Origin: Fermentibacter sp963718745 [NCBI: Candidatus Fermentibacterota bacterium]
GTDB lineage: Bacteria > Fermentibacterota > Fermentibacteria > Fermentibacterales
Assembly: GCA_963718745.1 (NCBI GenBank)
Contig: OY970370.1
Location: forward strand, 1,302,001 to 1,366,000
DNA length: 64,000 bases
Direction: 5' to 3'
In this document: piece after piece, positions 17,827-26,196 of the stretch
How positions within the stretch are numbered: position 1 is the first letter of the stretch
How the letters are laid out: each line of letters starts with the position of its first letter
Made by a program: the position numbers and the translations under genes
Notes under the pieces: model-generated
Seen by the model: only the letters and a program-made list of their open reading frames with translations
The model's database searches: none
Told to the model about the DNA's origin: nothing

Positions 17827-18288
17827 TTGAAACCGCGTGACGGGACTCTGGACAGGCTGCAGGAGGTATTGAAGACTGCCGGCTGCAGGATGACCCACCA
17901 GCGGATAGAGGTCTTCAGAGCTGTTGGCGCTCATGCTTCCCACCCCTGCGTCTCGGAGGTGTTCGAGATAGTCCGTGAAACGCTTCCGTCGGTCTCTCTG
18001 GATACTGTCTACAGGACTCTATGGAAGCTCTCCGAACTTGGCCTGGTGAACCCGGTCACCTCCTCGGGCGACAAGATGCGTTTCGACGCCAACACAAGGC
18101 GGCATCACCATTTCGTGTGCGCAAGATGCGGCGGCACCTACGATTTCGAGAGCCCTTCCCTGGACGGGGTCAGGGTGCCGGAGGAGGCTTGGCAGGTCGG
18201 CACCGTCTGGGGAGCCCACATGGAGGTACGAGGGCTTTGTACGGTATGCTGCCGGGATCAGAAGGACATAAGCAGGAACGGAGGTTGA
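17827..18288 (+). CDS. perR: Fur-family regulator, PerR-like
   Basis: 153 residues from TTG 17827 (GGAG upstream). The N-terminal winged helix reads [35 protein letters not shown] and [19 protein letters not shown]. The metal-sensing half has [19 protein letters not shown], giving His ligands and one Zn CxxC, and a second LCTVCCRD pair near the end, so the structural Zn(Cys)4 site is complete. PerR uses Fe2+ or Mn2+ plus His oxidation to sense peroxide. It is four bases from katA and followed by a peroxiredoxin, which supports a peroxide regulator over an iron or zinc one. The promoter upstream carries a palindrome. Confidence 0.88.
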   Translation: MKPRDGTLDRLQEVLKTAGCRMTHQRIEVFRAVGAHASHPCVSEVFEIVRETLPSVSLDTVYRTLWKLSELGLVNPVTSSGDKMRFDANTRRHHHFVCARCGGTYDFESPSLDGVRVPEEAWQVGTVWGAHMEVRGLCTVCCRDQKDISRNGG

Positions 18289-18292
18289 CTCG

Positions 18293-19798
18293 ATGAAGGA
18301 TCAGAAGCTCACGACCAATTTCGGGAAACCTGTCGATAACGATCTCAACGCGACGACGGCAGGTGCGGGTGGGCCTGTCCTGATACAGGACGTCCATCTC
18401 GTCGAGAAACTCGCGCATTTCAACCGTGAGAGGATCCCCGAGCGAGTGGTCCATGCCAAGGGTGCGGGGGCGTTCGGATGGTTCGAGGTCACTCACGACC
18501 TGTCGAGATTCACCAGCGCCAGGTTCCTCTCGCAGGTCGGAAAGAGGACGGAGGTCTTCGCCCGCTTCTCGACGGTGGGCGGCGAGAAGGGTTCGGCGGA
18601 CTCCGAGCGCGACCCCAGGGGCTTCGCGGTGAAGTTCTACACGGAGGAAGGCAACTTCGACATGGTCGGGAACAACACCCCGGTCTTCTTCATACGTGAC
18701 GCGATCAAGTTCCCGGACTTCATCCACACCCAGAAGCGCAACCCCGCCACGAACCTCAAGGACCCCGACATGTTCTGGGACTTCCTGTCCCTCACGCCGG
18801 AGTCGATCCACCAGGTGACGATACTCTTCTCGGACAGGGGCACCCCGCGGAACTTCCGCCAGATGCACGGCTTCGCCGGTCACACATTCATGTGGTACAA
18901 CGAGGCGGGCGAGTACAACTGGGCCAAGCTGCACTTCAAGACTGAGCAGGGGATCAGCAACTTCACGGGCGACGAGGCGGAGAGGATGCGCGGGATCGAC
19001 CCAGACTGCGCGACCCGCGACCTCACCGAATCGATAGCACGGGGAGAGTTCCCGGCATGGAGGGTCGAGGTCCAGATCATGACGCCTGAACAGGCGAAGT
19101 CGTTCCGGTTCGACCCCTTCGACGTGACCAAGGTATGGCCGCACGGAGAGTTCCCGACCATGCCCCTGGGCAGGATGGTGCTCGACCGCAACCCGGAGAA
19201 CTACTTCGCAGACGTCGAGCAGGCAGCCTTCTCCCCCGGAAACCTCGTACCCGGTTTCGCCCCATCCTTCGACAAGATGTTCCAGGCCAGGATTTTCGGA
19301 TACCATGACACTCACAGACACAGGCTCGGACCCAACTACCACCTGATCCCGGTCAACTCGGCACGCGGAGTCGGCACCACCAACTACCAGCGCGACGGCG
19401 CCATGCGCGTCGACGGCAACGGTGGAGGGGGACCGAACTACTGGCCCAACACCCTCGGTGGACCGGACCCGGTTCCCTCCGCGAAGATCCCCCCGGTCGA
19501 CGTCACCGGAACCGCCGACAGGCACGCGATCGAACTCGTGGATGCGGACTTCGTCCAGGCCGGGGACCTGTTCCGGAAGGTGATGTCCGACACTGACCGC
19601 GAACACCTGGTGAAGAACATAGTAGGACACCTGGGCAGCGCCCTGGAGAGAATACAGAGGAGACAGACGGCCCTTTTCTGGAAAGCGGATGCGGAATACG
19701 GCCGGAGGGTCGCTGCGGGGCTGGGGCTGGACGCCTCGGAGATCGAGCGGCTCGCGGCCATGAGCCAGGACGAACGGGTCAAGGCGACGGCAGGATGA
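18293..19798 (+). CDS. katA: Monofunctional haem catalase
   Basis: 501 residues, clade 3 (small subunit) length, disproportionating H2O2 to water and oxygen. The distal His54 lies in [15 protein letters not shown], the distal Asn in [10 protein letters not shown], and the haem-ligand Tyr in [19 protein letters not shown]-type contacts are suggested around [16 protein letters not shown]. No signal peptide, so cytoplasmic. It starts 4 bases after perR and is followed after 27 bases by a peroxiredoxin, forming a peroxide-defence operon. Confidence 0.96.
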   Translation: MKDQKLTTNFGKPVDNDLNATTAGAGGPVLIQDVHLVEKLAHFNRERIPERVVHAKGAGAFGWFEVTHDLSRFTSARFLSQVGKRTEVFARFSTVGGEKGSADSERDPRGFAVKFYTEEGNFDMVGNNTPVFFIRDAIKFPDFIHTQKRNPATNLKDPDMFWDFLSLTPESIHQVTILFSDRGTPRNFRQMHGFAGHTFMWYNEAGEYNWAKLHFKTEQGISNFTGDEAERMRGIDPDCATRDLTESIARGEFPAWRVEVQIMTPEQAKSFRFDPFDVTKVWPHGEFPTMPLGRMVLDRNPENYFADVEQAAFSPGNLVPGFAPSFDKMFQARIFGYHDTHRHRLGPNYHLIPVNSARGVGTTNYQRDGAMRVDGNGGGGPNYWPNTLGGPDPVPSAKIPPVDVTGTADRHAIELVDADFVQAGDLFRKVMSDTDREHLVKNIVGHLGSALERIQRRQTALFWKADAEYGRRVAAGLGLDASEIERLAAMSQDERVKATAG

Positions 19799-19825
19799 CA
19801 ACACCAACTGTACGAGGAGGAAGCT

Positions 19826-20530
19826 ATGTGCGATGACCACATGGACGAGTGCTGCTGCGACGAGGAAGCCAGCATCCCCCTGATAGGGGATCCGGCACCG
19901 GCTTTCAAGGCGAAGACGACCAGGGGCGAAGTGAACTTCCCTGATGACTACAAGGGCAAGTGGGTCATCCTGTTCAGCCACCCCTCGGACTTCACTCCGG
20001 TCTGCACCACCGAGTTCATGACCTTCGCCCGCAGGCATGAGGAGTTCAAGGCCCTGAACTGTGAACTGCTGGGCCTCTCGATCGACAGCAACTTCAGCCA
20101 CATCGCCTGGCTTCGCACCATTCGCGAGAAGCTCGAGTGGAACGGCATGAAGGGGATGGACGTAAAGTTCCCCGTCATAGCCGACCTTTCGATGGACGTT
20201 GCGTTCAAGTACGGGATGGTCCAGCCCGGCGCCAGCGACACGCAGGCCGTGCGGGCGGTCTTCTTCATCGATCCGGAGGCGAAGGTTCGCGCGCTGATCT
20301 ATTATCCGCTCTCGAACGGACGCAACTTCGACGAGCTGATAAGGCTGCTGCAGGCGATGCAGACTTCGGACAAGTACAAGGTGGCCACTCCCGCTGACTG
20401 GCACCCGGGCGACAAGGTCATCATCCCGCCTCCAGCCACGACTGATCTGGCGGACGAGAGAGTGGGCAAGGCCGGCACCGACTACGAATGCCAGGACTGG
20501 TTCCTCTGCCTCAAGAAGCTGCCCGAGTAA
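19826..20530 (+). CDS. Peroxiredoxin, Prx6/archaeal Tpx type, with Cys-rich N-terminus
   Basis: 234 residues. The peroxidatic Cys60 lies in SHPSDFTPVCTTEF. The C-terminal extension ends YECQDWFLC (C222 and C228), the same arrangement as the resolving cysteines of archaeal thioredoxin peroxidases of the Prx6 class. Unusually the protein begins MCDDHMDECCCDEE, with four cysteines and acidic residues before the fold, which could bind metal or form extra disulfides. Third gene of the perR-katA operon; reduces H2O2 and organic peroxides. A strong terminator follows. Confidence 0.93.
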   Translation: MCDDHMDECCCDEEASIPLIGDPAPAFKAKTTRGEVNFPDDYKGKWVILFSHPSDFTPVCTTEFMTFARRHEEFKALNCELLGLSIDSNFSHIAWLRTIREKLEWNGMKGMDVKFPVIADLSMDVAFKYGMVQPGASDTQAVRAVFFIDPEAKVRALIYYPLSNGRNFDELIRLLQAMQTSDKYKVATPADWHPGDKVIIPPPATTDLADERVGKAGTDYECQDWFLCLKKLPE

Positions 20531-20543
20531 CCCCGAGTGACAA

Positions 20544-20574
20544 GAAGAGCCCCCGCCCTCGGCGGGGGCTCTTC
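20544..20574. terminator. Bidirectional hairpin terminator
   Basis: A 14-bp perfect stem, GAAGAGCCCCCGCC (20544-20557) with GGCGGGGGCTCTTC (20561-20574), around a CTC loop. It separates the convergent peroxiredoxin and BNR-repeat genes and can end both. No long U tract is present. Confidence 0.8.
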
Positions 20575-20610
20575 ACATTCCCTTCCAGAGCCTCCTGAAT
20601 ATCAGAAGCT

Positions 20611-22857
20611 TCAGCGGACGAGCACGAGCCTCCCGGTCGTCGCGGCTCCACCGGAGACGAGCCTGAGGAAGTAGACGCCGGGCTGGAGGTCCGATCCGGA
20701 GGCCGTGCGCGCATCCCACCATACCTCGTGTTCTCCCGGAGCAAGCGTTCCGTCCACGAGACGGGAGACGAGACGGCCCTGCATGTCGTAGATCGAGAGA
20801 CTGACGGGGTCGCTCGACTCCACGGTGAAGCAGACCATGGCTCCGCCAGCCGCGGGATTCGGGCTCGCGAAGAGCGCGGGGAGCTCGAGCTCCACATGCT
20901 CGTCTCCGCCGACACCAACGGAGAGCGACCACCGGAAGGTGGCCGCGCCGTCAGTACCTGCGAAGAGGTACTGCCCGGGGTCGAGTGCGAGCTTGTTCAC
21001 CGTCGTTTCCGTCAGACCCTCGTTCATGGCCGTCCACGTCGAGCCTCCGTCGGCGCTCGTGTAGACTCCCTGGCTTGCGGTCGCAACCCAGATCCTGTCG
21101 GGGTCCGCCGGATCTATGAGGATGTCCTTAACGCTGCCTATCACGGTGGACATCTTCGTGAAGTTCGCCCCGAAGTCCACGCTCCTGTAGATGCCGTTGC
21201 CCGCCCCAGCGAAGATCACGAGCGGGTTCGCGGGAGAGACCTCCATCGCATAGATGGCGTTGGAGCCGAGCGCTGTCGGTACGTACTTGGTCCAGATGGT
21301 GCCGCCGTCGGTGGTCCGGTAGAAGGCGGCCGTGGAGCCCTCCGATCCGGCGGCATACACCGTGTCAGGGTGGGCGGGGTCGAGGGTCATCGAATAGAGC
21401 CAGCCGTTGGTGCCGCTGATCTGCTGGTGTGTCCAGGTGGCGCCTGCATCGGATGATCTGCCCACCGACATGTAGTAGGAGGTCGAGTAGTAGTAGCCCC
21501 CGCTCCAGAACACGAGCGGGTTGGTGGGATCGGAAAGAAGCGCGGTGCCGTCGGTGTAGTAGCTGTCGGTCTGTGTCCAGACGGAGCCTCCGTCTGTGCT
21601 CCTGTAGAGCTCGGCGTTGCCTCAACCACTCCCTTCGAGGCAGAGCACCGTGTTCGGATCGTCGGGCTTGACCTCTATGGCACAGAAATCCCCGCATGCC
21701 AGCGGTGTCGTCAGGTGCGTCCAGCCGGCTCCGTCGTCGGTGGAGAGCCAGATCCCGAGCCCGTAGAGCTGCTTGTAGATCCTGGATGGCTGGCTGGGTG
21801 CGGACTCGATCGCGAAGACCCTGCCCAGGCACAGGCCGGTGTTGCTCGCCACCCATGACGTTCCCGTCGAGGTGCTGCGGAAGAACCCCACCGGTGTTCC
21901 GGCATAGGCCGTGGCAGTGGATGTCCTGTGCGGTACGACGCTCTGCATCGCCTGTGCGGGGAGGCCCGTGGAGAAGCTGCTCCAAGTGAGACCCGCGTTC
22001 ATGCTCCGGTAGATGCTCCCGGATCCGCCCGCCAGGACCAGGTTCGGGTCGGCCGCCGAGAACTGGAGGGAGTAGTTGTAGTACTGGTTGTTCGTCACCT
22101 TCGTGAAGCTCGAGCCCCCGTCGGTCGAGCGGTACATGTTGTAGTAGGAGGAGAAGAGCACCAGGTTCTCGTCGACGGGACTCACCGCCACGGAGTAGGA
22201 GTAGTACTCGCCGGCGCTTGCCGCCGGGGTGACGTCCGTCCAGGAGACGCCTCCGTCGAGCGAGCGGTACAAGACGGGATTGTAGGTCGATCCGGTATAG
22301 GCGTAGCCCGAGACGAAGATGCGGTTCGGGTTGGTCTTGCTTACCGATACGCTCTGACCGTAGGTGTTTGCTGCGCCGATGTCGACGAAGGACCAGGAGG
22401 ATCCCCCGTTGGCGCTGGACATGAAGCAGAGCACCCAGGCGGAGCCTGTGTACCTGTAGCCTGCCGCATAGACCGTGCTGGCATCCGTGGGATGTGGTGC
22501 CAGACCGTAGAAGTAGGTGTTGTTCACGCTCGTGAGCGTCCAGGTCGAACCTGCGTCGTCGGAGCGTGCGAACGCATGCCCGCATCCGGCGTACAGCCGG
22601 CCCCCGGAACCCATCGCCGCACAATACTCGCTGTTGTTGAAGGTGCCGGCATTGGCCCAGGTCGAGCCCCCGTCCGTCGATTTAACGACCTGGGTCGGAT
22701 AGCTGTTCGAAAACCCGAACAGCGTGTTTGCATCCGAGACCGACTGGACGACGTGCCGGACCTCGCCTCCCTCGGGTCCCAGGCTCTCCCATCCGGCGTG
22801 CGCCGGGAGAACCGGGAGCAGGAGGACCAGACATGCTGGAATGATACGTTCGAGCAA
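20611..22857 (-). CDS. Secreted BNR/sortilin-type propeller protein with one in-frame TGA and C-terminal sorting domain
   Basis: Starts at TTG 22857 behind GAGGAGGG and gives a signal peptide (LERIIPACLVLLLPVLPAHA). About ten repeats of the form VYAAG...(Y/F)RSxDGGxxW follow, as in VPS10/photosynthesis-stability-like propellers. The frame is interrupted once, by TGA at 21624-21622 within LCLEGSG-(TGA)-GNAELYRSTDGG, with no frame change, and then runs to TAG at 20611. The end is a FlgD-like domain: SPNPAAGGAMVCF, LSIYDMQGRLVSRL, LQPGVYFLRLVSGG. 748 residues if the TGA is read. The TGA may be Sec (a hairpin lies 25 bases on), a mutation or an error. Confidence 0.75.
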
Positions 22858-23073
22858 GGTTCCCTCCTCGGAATGCGTGACTGTCCCTTTGCTGACGGAT
22901 GAATAGAACGATGAGCGGTCAGGGGCGTCAAACTCGCGACGGATGACGGGCGAGAGGGCATGCCCGTGGCAAACGGGCTTCCGCCGGGGTATGTCGCTTC
23001 CTATATAGATGGTCTGTGGTGCTTCGCTGTACAGACAGGCCGGAAAACCCTGTCCGGCCGGAGGGACGGCGCG

Positions 23074-24150
23074 ATGAGACCGTTGTTTTTCGCTGCGGCA
23101 GTGCTGGCAGGGACGGCGGGAGCCGCCACGATCATCGATCACACCTGCACCGGTCTCGACGAGATCCCCTCCGGGTGGATCGAGACGGTCCGCACGATGG
23201 ACTCTCACTACGCCCACACCTCGCACGGGACGCAGCTCACAGGAGGAGCGGAATTCCTCGAAGAGGAGAATCCCTTCTACGACATATCGATCGGATCGTG
23301 CTACCTCCCGCAGACTCCCGGGGCATACTGCGTCTTCGACGGCCAGGAGGGAGTCGACTACGTTACGCCCGACCTCTACTGGGAGACCTCCGGGGGGCTC
23401 GATCTCACACGGGACGTGCTGGACAACAACCCGACCATCTCGACTTCGATGTGGAGCTGGTGCACGCAGTGCGACTACTACTCGGAGGCACAGGTACAGG
23501 CATATCTCGACGCGATGAGCCTTCTCGAGAGCGAGTACCCCATGGTCAGCTTCGTGTATCTGACCGGAAACGCCCAGAACACCGGCTCCTCCGGTTACAA
23601 CAGGTGGATGCGGAACCAGCAGATCCGGGACTACTGCCTGGTCAACGACAAGATCCTCTTCGACTTCGAGGACCTGGACTGCTGGTGGTTCAACCCTTCG
23701 TCCCAGCAGTGGGAGCAGCACACCTACAGCTACGGCGGATACCAGATCCCCTCCGAGCACCCCCAGTTCTATGGCGACGAATACGGGCACACGACAGTCG
23801 AGAGCTGCATGCAGAAGGGCCGGGCCTGGTGGTACATGATGGCCCTGATAGCTGGATGGGGCGGAACGGGCATCCCGGGTGGCGGGGAGGGAGCCGGAGG
23901 CGACCTCTTCTCGCTGGGTGACAACCCGGCCGCGGGTGCGGCGACGATCACCCTCTCACCGGAAGCATCGGGTGCGATCGACCTCGCCGTGTTCGACTCG
24001 AGCGGAAGGCTCGTATCCAGGCTGTTCTCGGGCGACGCGCCCGGAGTCGCAGCGACTTTCGGCTTCGACCCCGCCGCACCGGGCATATACCTGGTCAGAT
24101 GCACGGATGGGCGCTTCGTAGATACTGGAAGGCTGGCGGTGCTGAGATGA
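23074..24150 (+). CDS. Secreted SGNH-like protein with C-terminal sorting domain, function unknown
   Basis: 358 residues from ATG 23074. Signal MRPLFFAAAVLAGTAGA. The mature start IIDHTCTGLDEIPSGWIETVRTM and YAHTSHGTQLTGG belongs to a family I have seen in several uncultured phyla (IIDHTCTD..IP..WI...GHTSHGSQ), whose fold resembles SGNH hydrolases. Other conserved segments are TSMWSWCTQCDYYSEA with a CxxC, VSFVYLTGNAQ and EHPQFYGDEYGHTT. The tail (GDNPAAGAATITL, LAVFDSSGRLVSRLF, APGIYLVRCTDG) is FlgD-like. Its stop overlaps the next start (ATGA), so the two are coupled. Confidence 0.75.
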   Translation: MRPLFFAAAVLAGTAGAATIIDHTCTGLDEIPSGWIETVRTMDSHYAHTSHGTQLTGGAEFLEEENPFYDISIGSCYLPQTPGAYCVFDGQEGVDYVTPDLYWETSGGLDLTRDVLDNNPTISTSMWSWCTQCDYYSEAQVQAYLDAMSLLESEYPMVSFVYLTGNAQNTGSSGYNRWMRNQQIRDYCLVNDKILFDFEDLDCWWFNPSSQQWEQHTYSYGGYQIPSEHPQFYGDEYGHTTVESCMQKGRAWWYMMALIAGWGGTGIPGGGEGAGGDLFSLGDNPAAGAATITLSPEASGAIDLAVFDSSGRLVSRLFSGDAPGVAATFGFDPAAPGIYLVRCTDGRFVDTGRLAVLR

Positions 24151-25169
24151 CCACTACCCGATCGATCATCACGGCGGCGGTGTCCCTCGTTCTCATGCTC
24201 GCCCCCCTTTCCTGCCTGTTCGATCCGGTGGACCTCGGCTCGACGGACGACCTCTCGAACGAGTTCGATCTCGTCTGGAAAACGGTCGACGAGCATTACA
24301 TCGGCTTCCACCTGGCGGACGCCGACTGGGGCGATGTCTACCTCGAGTATCGTCCGATGGCCGACGCAGCCATCAGCCAGGACGAGCTACTGGAAGTGGT
24401 CTTCGACATGCTCGCGGAGCTGCAGGATCCGGGGATCACCTTGAACGGGCTGCAGTGCTTTCCTGGGGATATCGAACCTAACTACGACATGGATGTCCTC
24501 TGGACCTACCTGGATCCCCAGGGATTCACATGGATCAGGCCTGACGAATGGGGCTGGTGCATGTTCGGGAACACCCTCTATGTGCTGATCGAGGAATGGG
24601 CGGTAGCCAACATAGACCTGGACGAGGTCATCCAGGGCCATCCCGAGACCGAGGCGATCATCTTCGACGTGAGGATGAACAGCGGTGACATCGGGTTGGC
24701 TCCCCTGGGGGAGGTGTGTCGCACCTTCAACGCGGAGACGCGCATAGGCTACTTCACGGTCAGGCGCGAAGGACCCTCCCACGACGACTTCTCTGAACTC
24801 CACCCCAGGATGGTGTCGCAGAGCGCCGACTGCTTCACGGGACCGGTCGCAGTGCTCTTCGGGGAGTACAACATGCACGTGTCTGAGCAGTTCGCCTGCA
24901 TGGTATCGGAGATCCCCTCCGTGACCACCATCGGCGACACGACCATGCGCCGTCCGGATCACGTCAGTATTTTCCAGCTTCCCGCCAACAGCAGTTTCAC
25001 CCTGCCCGACTCGACGATCATCCGGGCGGACTCGACGACATGGGTGCACGAGGACGGAGTGCCGCCTGACATCTTCGTCGACGCCACGCCGGCGGACTTC
25101 GCTCTGGGAGTCGATCCCGTGCTCGAGTACGCCCTGGAGTGGGCGGCGGGCCGGGCTACTCCGAGGTAA
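24147..25169 (+). CDS. Lipoprotein related to S41 (C-terminal processing) peptidases
   Basis: 340 residues from ATG 24147, overlapping the upstream stop. MTTTRSIITAAVSLVLMLAPLSCLFD is a lipoprotein signal (lipobox PLSC). The middle and C-terminal parts follow the S41B pattern: NEFDLVWKTVDEHYIGF, then AIIFDVRMNSGD in place of the usual DLRxNxGG, GPVAVLFGEYNMHVSEQFACMV where the nucleophile Ser is expected, and IPSVTTIGDTTMRRPD. The glycine loop is poorly kept, so activity is uncertain. Coupled to the SGNH-like gene; its 3' end overlaps the convergent lipoprotein gene by 14 bases. Confidence 0.75.
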   Translation: MTTTRSIITAAVSLVLMLAPLSCLFDPVDLGSTDDLSNEFDLVWKTVDEHYIGFHLADADWGDVYLEYRPMADAAISQDELLEVVFDMLAELQDPGITLNGLQCFPGDIEPNYDMDVLWTYLDPQGFTWIRPDEWGWCMFGNTLYVLIEEWAVANIDLDEVIQGHPETEAIIFDVRMNSGDIGLAPLGEVCRTFNAETRIGYFTVRREGPSHDDFSELHPRMVSQSADCFTGPVAVLFGEYNMHVSEQFACMVSEIPSVTTIGDTTMRRPDHVSIFQLPANSSFTLPDSTIIRADSTTWVHEDGVPPDIFVDATPADFALGVDPVLEYALEWAAGRATPR

Positions 25170-26196
25170 GGACCAGGAGCCTGTCGGATCCCGCGTGTAC
25201 GGTCATGTCACGGGGGAAACCGTCGATATCCACGGATCCATGGACAACCCAGTCGAAGGCGCCGATGGCGGTGATCCTCGTGGAGCCTCCCCCGAGATAG
25301 CTCGCGACGTAGAACTCCTCGTGGAAGGGACTGCAGCTCGCGAGGTACGCCATCCCCTCCAGCGGGAGCACGGAAGACTCGGTCGTCAGCGTATCTTCGC
25401 GCACGAGGGTCACACCTCCGCTACCCTCGTACATCCCACCGGTCAGCTCGGGGTGCGTCACGCAGAACACCAGGGTGTCCGGCATCGCCGCCACATCCGA
25501 GGAGCTGTAGGCGGTCTCCATCTGTCCGAATGTGAAGTAGGACCCTGCGTGGATCATGAATACCAGCCCCTCGAGCGCCGACACCCCAATGATCAGCGAG
25601 TTCGACGCATCGCAGGACGCCAGGGCCGCGACCGGGCCGGGGAGTTCCAGCTCCCGGTGGACCTCGTTGTCCGAGATCCATACCTCTCTGAGCTTGGAGT
25701 CCTGGCCGTCCGAGACGTAGATCGAAGGGGCGAAGGAGACCCTGCAGAGATCCAGGGGGAGAGGGCCGGCGGTGAACTCGTCGACCACGGTCCGGCTGGA
25801 GAGCCCGAACTCGACTATCTGGCCGTACCCGGCGATCACGTAGACCGAGGCGATCCCCGGCGCGATGCTGTTGTAGCCCGAGGAGAACGGCGTTCCGATG
25901 GTGTAGGCGTCCTCTATCGTCAGTTCGGAGGAGTTCCCCCAGTAGAGCCTCCCCCTGTTGCTGGAGACCACGAAGTCGCTCTCTCCCAGCGAACAGATGG
26001 CCCTCCCGCCCTCGAAACCCTGGATGGTCCCCTCGACCGTGAGATCGGGGAGGCTGATCACCGCAACCCCGATCCGGCCCTCGGACGAGTACTCGGTCAC
26101 CTTGTGGCAGGCCTGCATCATGCAGGCCGCGAGCAGGAGGGTCATGGCAGACCCCGCCCGCGGCGGGGTCGAGGGAGCCCTGCGTCCTGTTACCAC
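25156..26196 (-). CDS. Propeller lipoprotein paired with a TonB receptor
   Basis: 346 residues from GTG 26196, which overlaps the stop of the receptor gene (TCGTGGTAA). A hydrophobic MTLLLAACMMQACHKV with lipobox LAAC or MQAC follows an n-region of about 17 residues. The mature chain is made of propeller-like blades: IGVAVISLPDLTVEGTIQGF, RGRLYWGNSSELTIEDAY, SVYVIAGYGQIVEFGLSS, LLVLTSE. NHL/YVTN-type sheets of this kind bind ligands. The coupling to a TonB receptor suggests it is the surface or periplasmic partner, filling the place SusD has in Bacteroidetes pairs. Confidence 0.72.
   Translation of the reverse strand: MVTGRRAPSTPPRAGSAMTLLLAACMMQACHKVTEYSSEGRIGVAVISLPDLTVEGTIQGFEGGRAICSLGESDFVVSSNRGRLYWGNSSELTIEDAYTIGTPFSSGYNSIAPGIASVYVIAGYGQIVEFGLSSRTVVDEFTAGPLPLDLCRVSFAPSIYVSDGQDSKLREVWISDNEVHRELELPGPVAALASCDASNSLIIGVSALEGLVFMIHAGSYFTFGQMETAYSSSDVAAMPDTLVFCVTHPELTGGMYEGSGGVTLVREDTLTTESSVLPLEGMAYLASCSPFHEEFYVASYLGGGSTRITAIGAFDWVVHGSVDIDGFPRDMTVHAGSDRLLVLTSE

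Noticed and set aside
18170-20404. 744-codon open frame antisense to katA and the peroxiredoxin gene
   Set aside because: It is a mirror of two highly conserved enzymes in GC-rich DNA; its translation is low-complexity Val/Arg/Glu and has no ribosome site or family match.
21578-21596. Accepting the BNR-gene hairpin as a firm SECIS
   Set aside because: It overlaps codons for the repeated TDGGSVW motif and is further from the TGA than the other two; kept only as a weak candidate.
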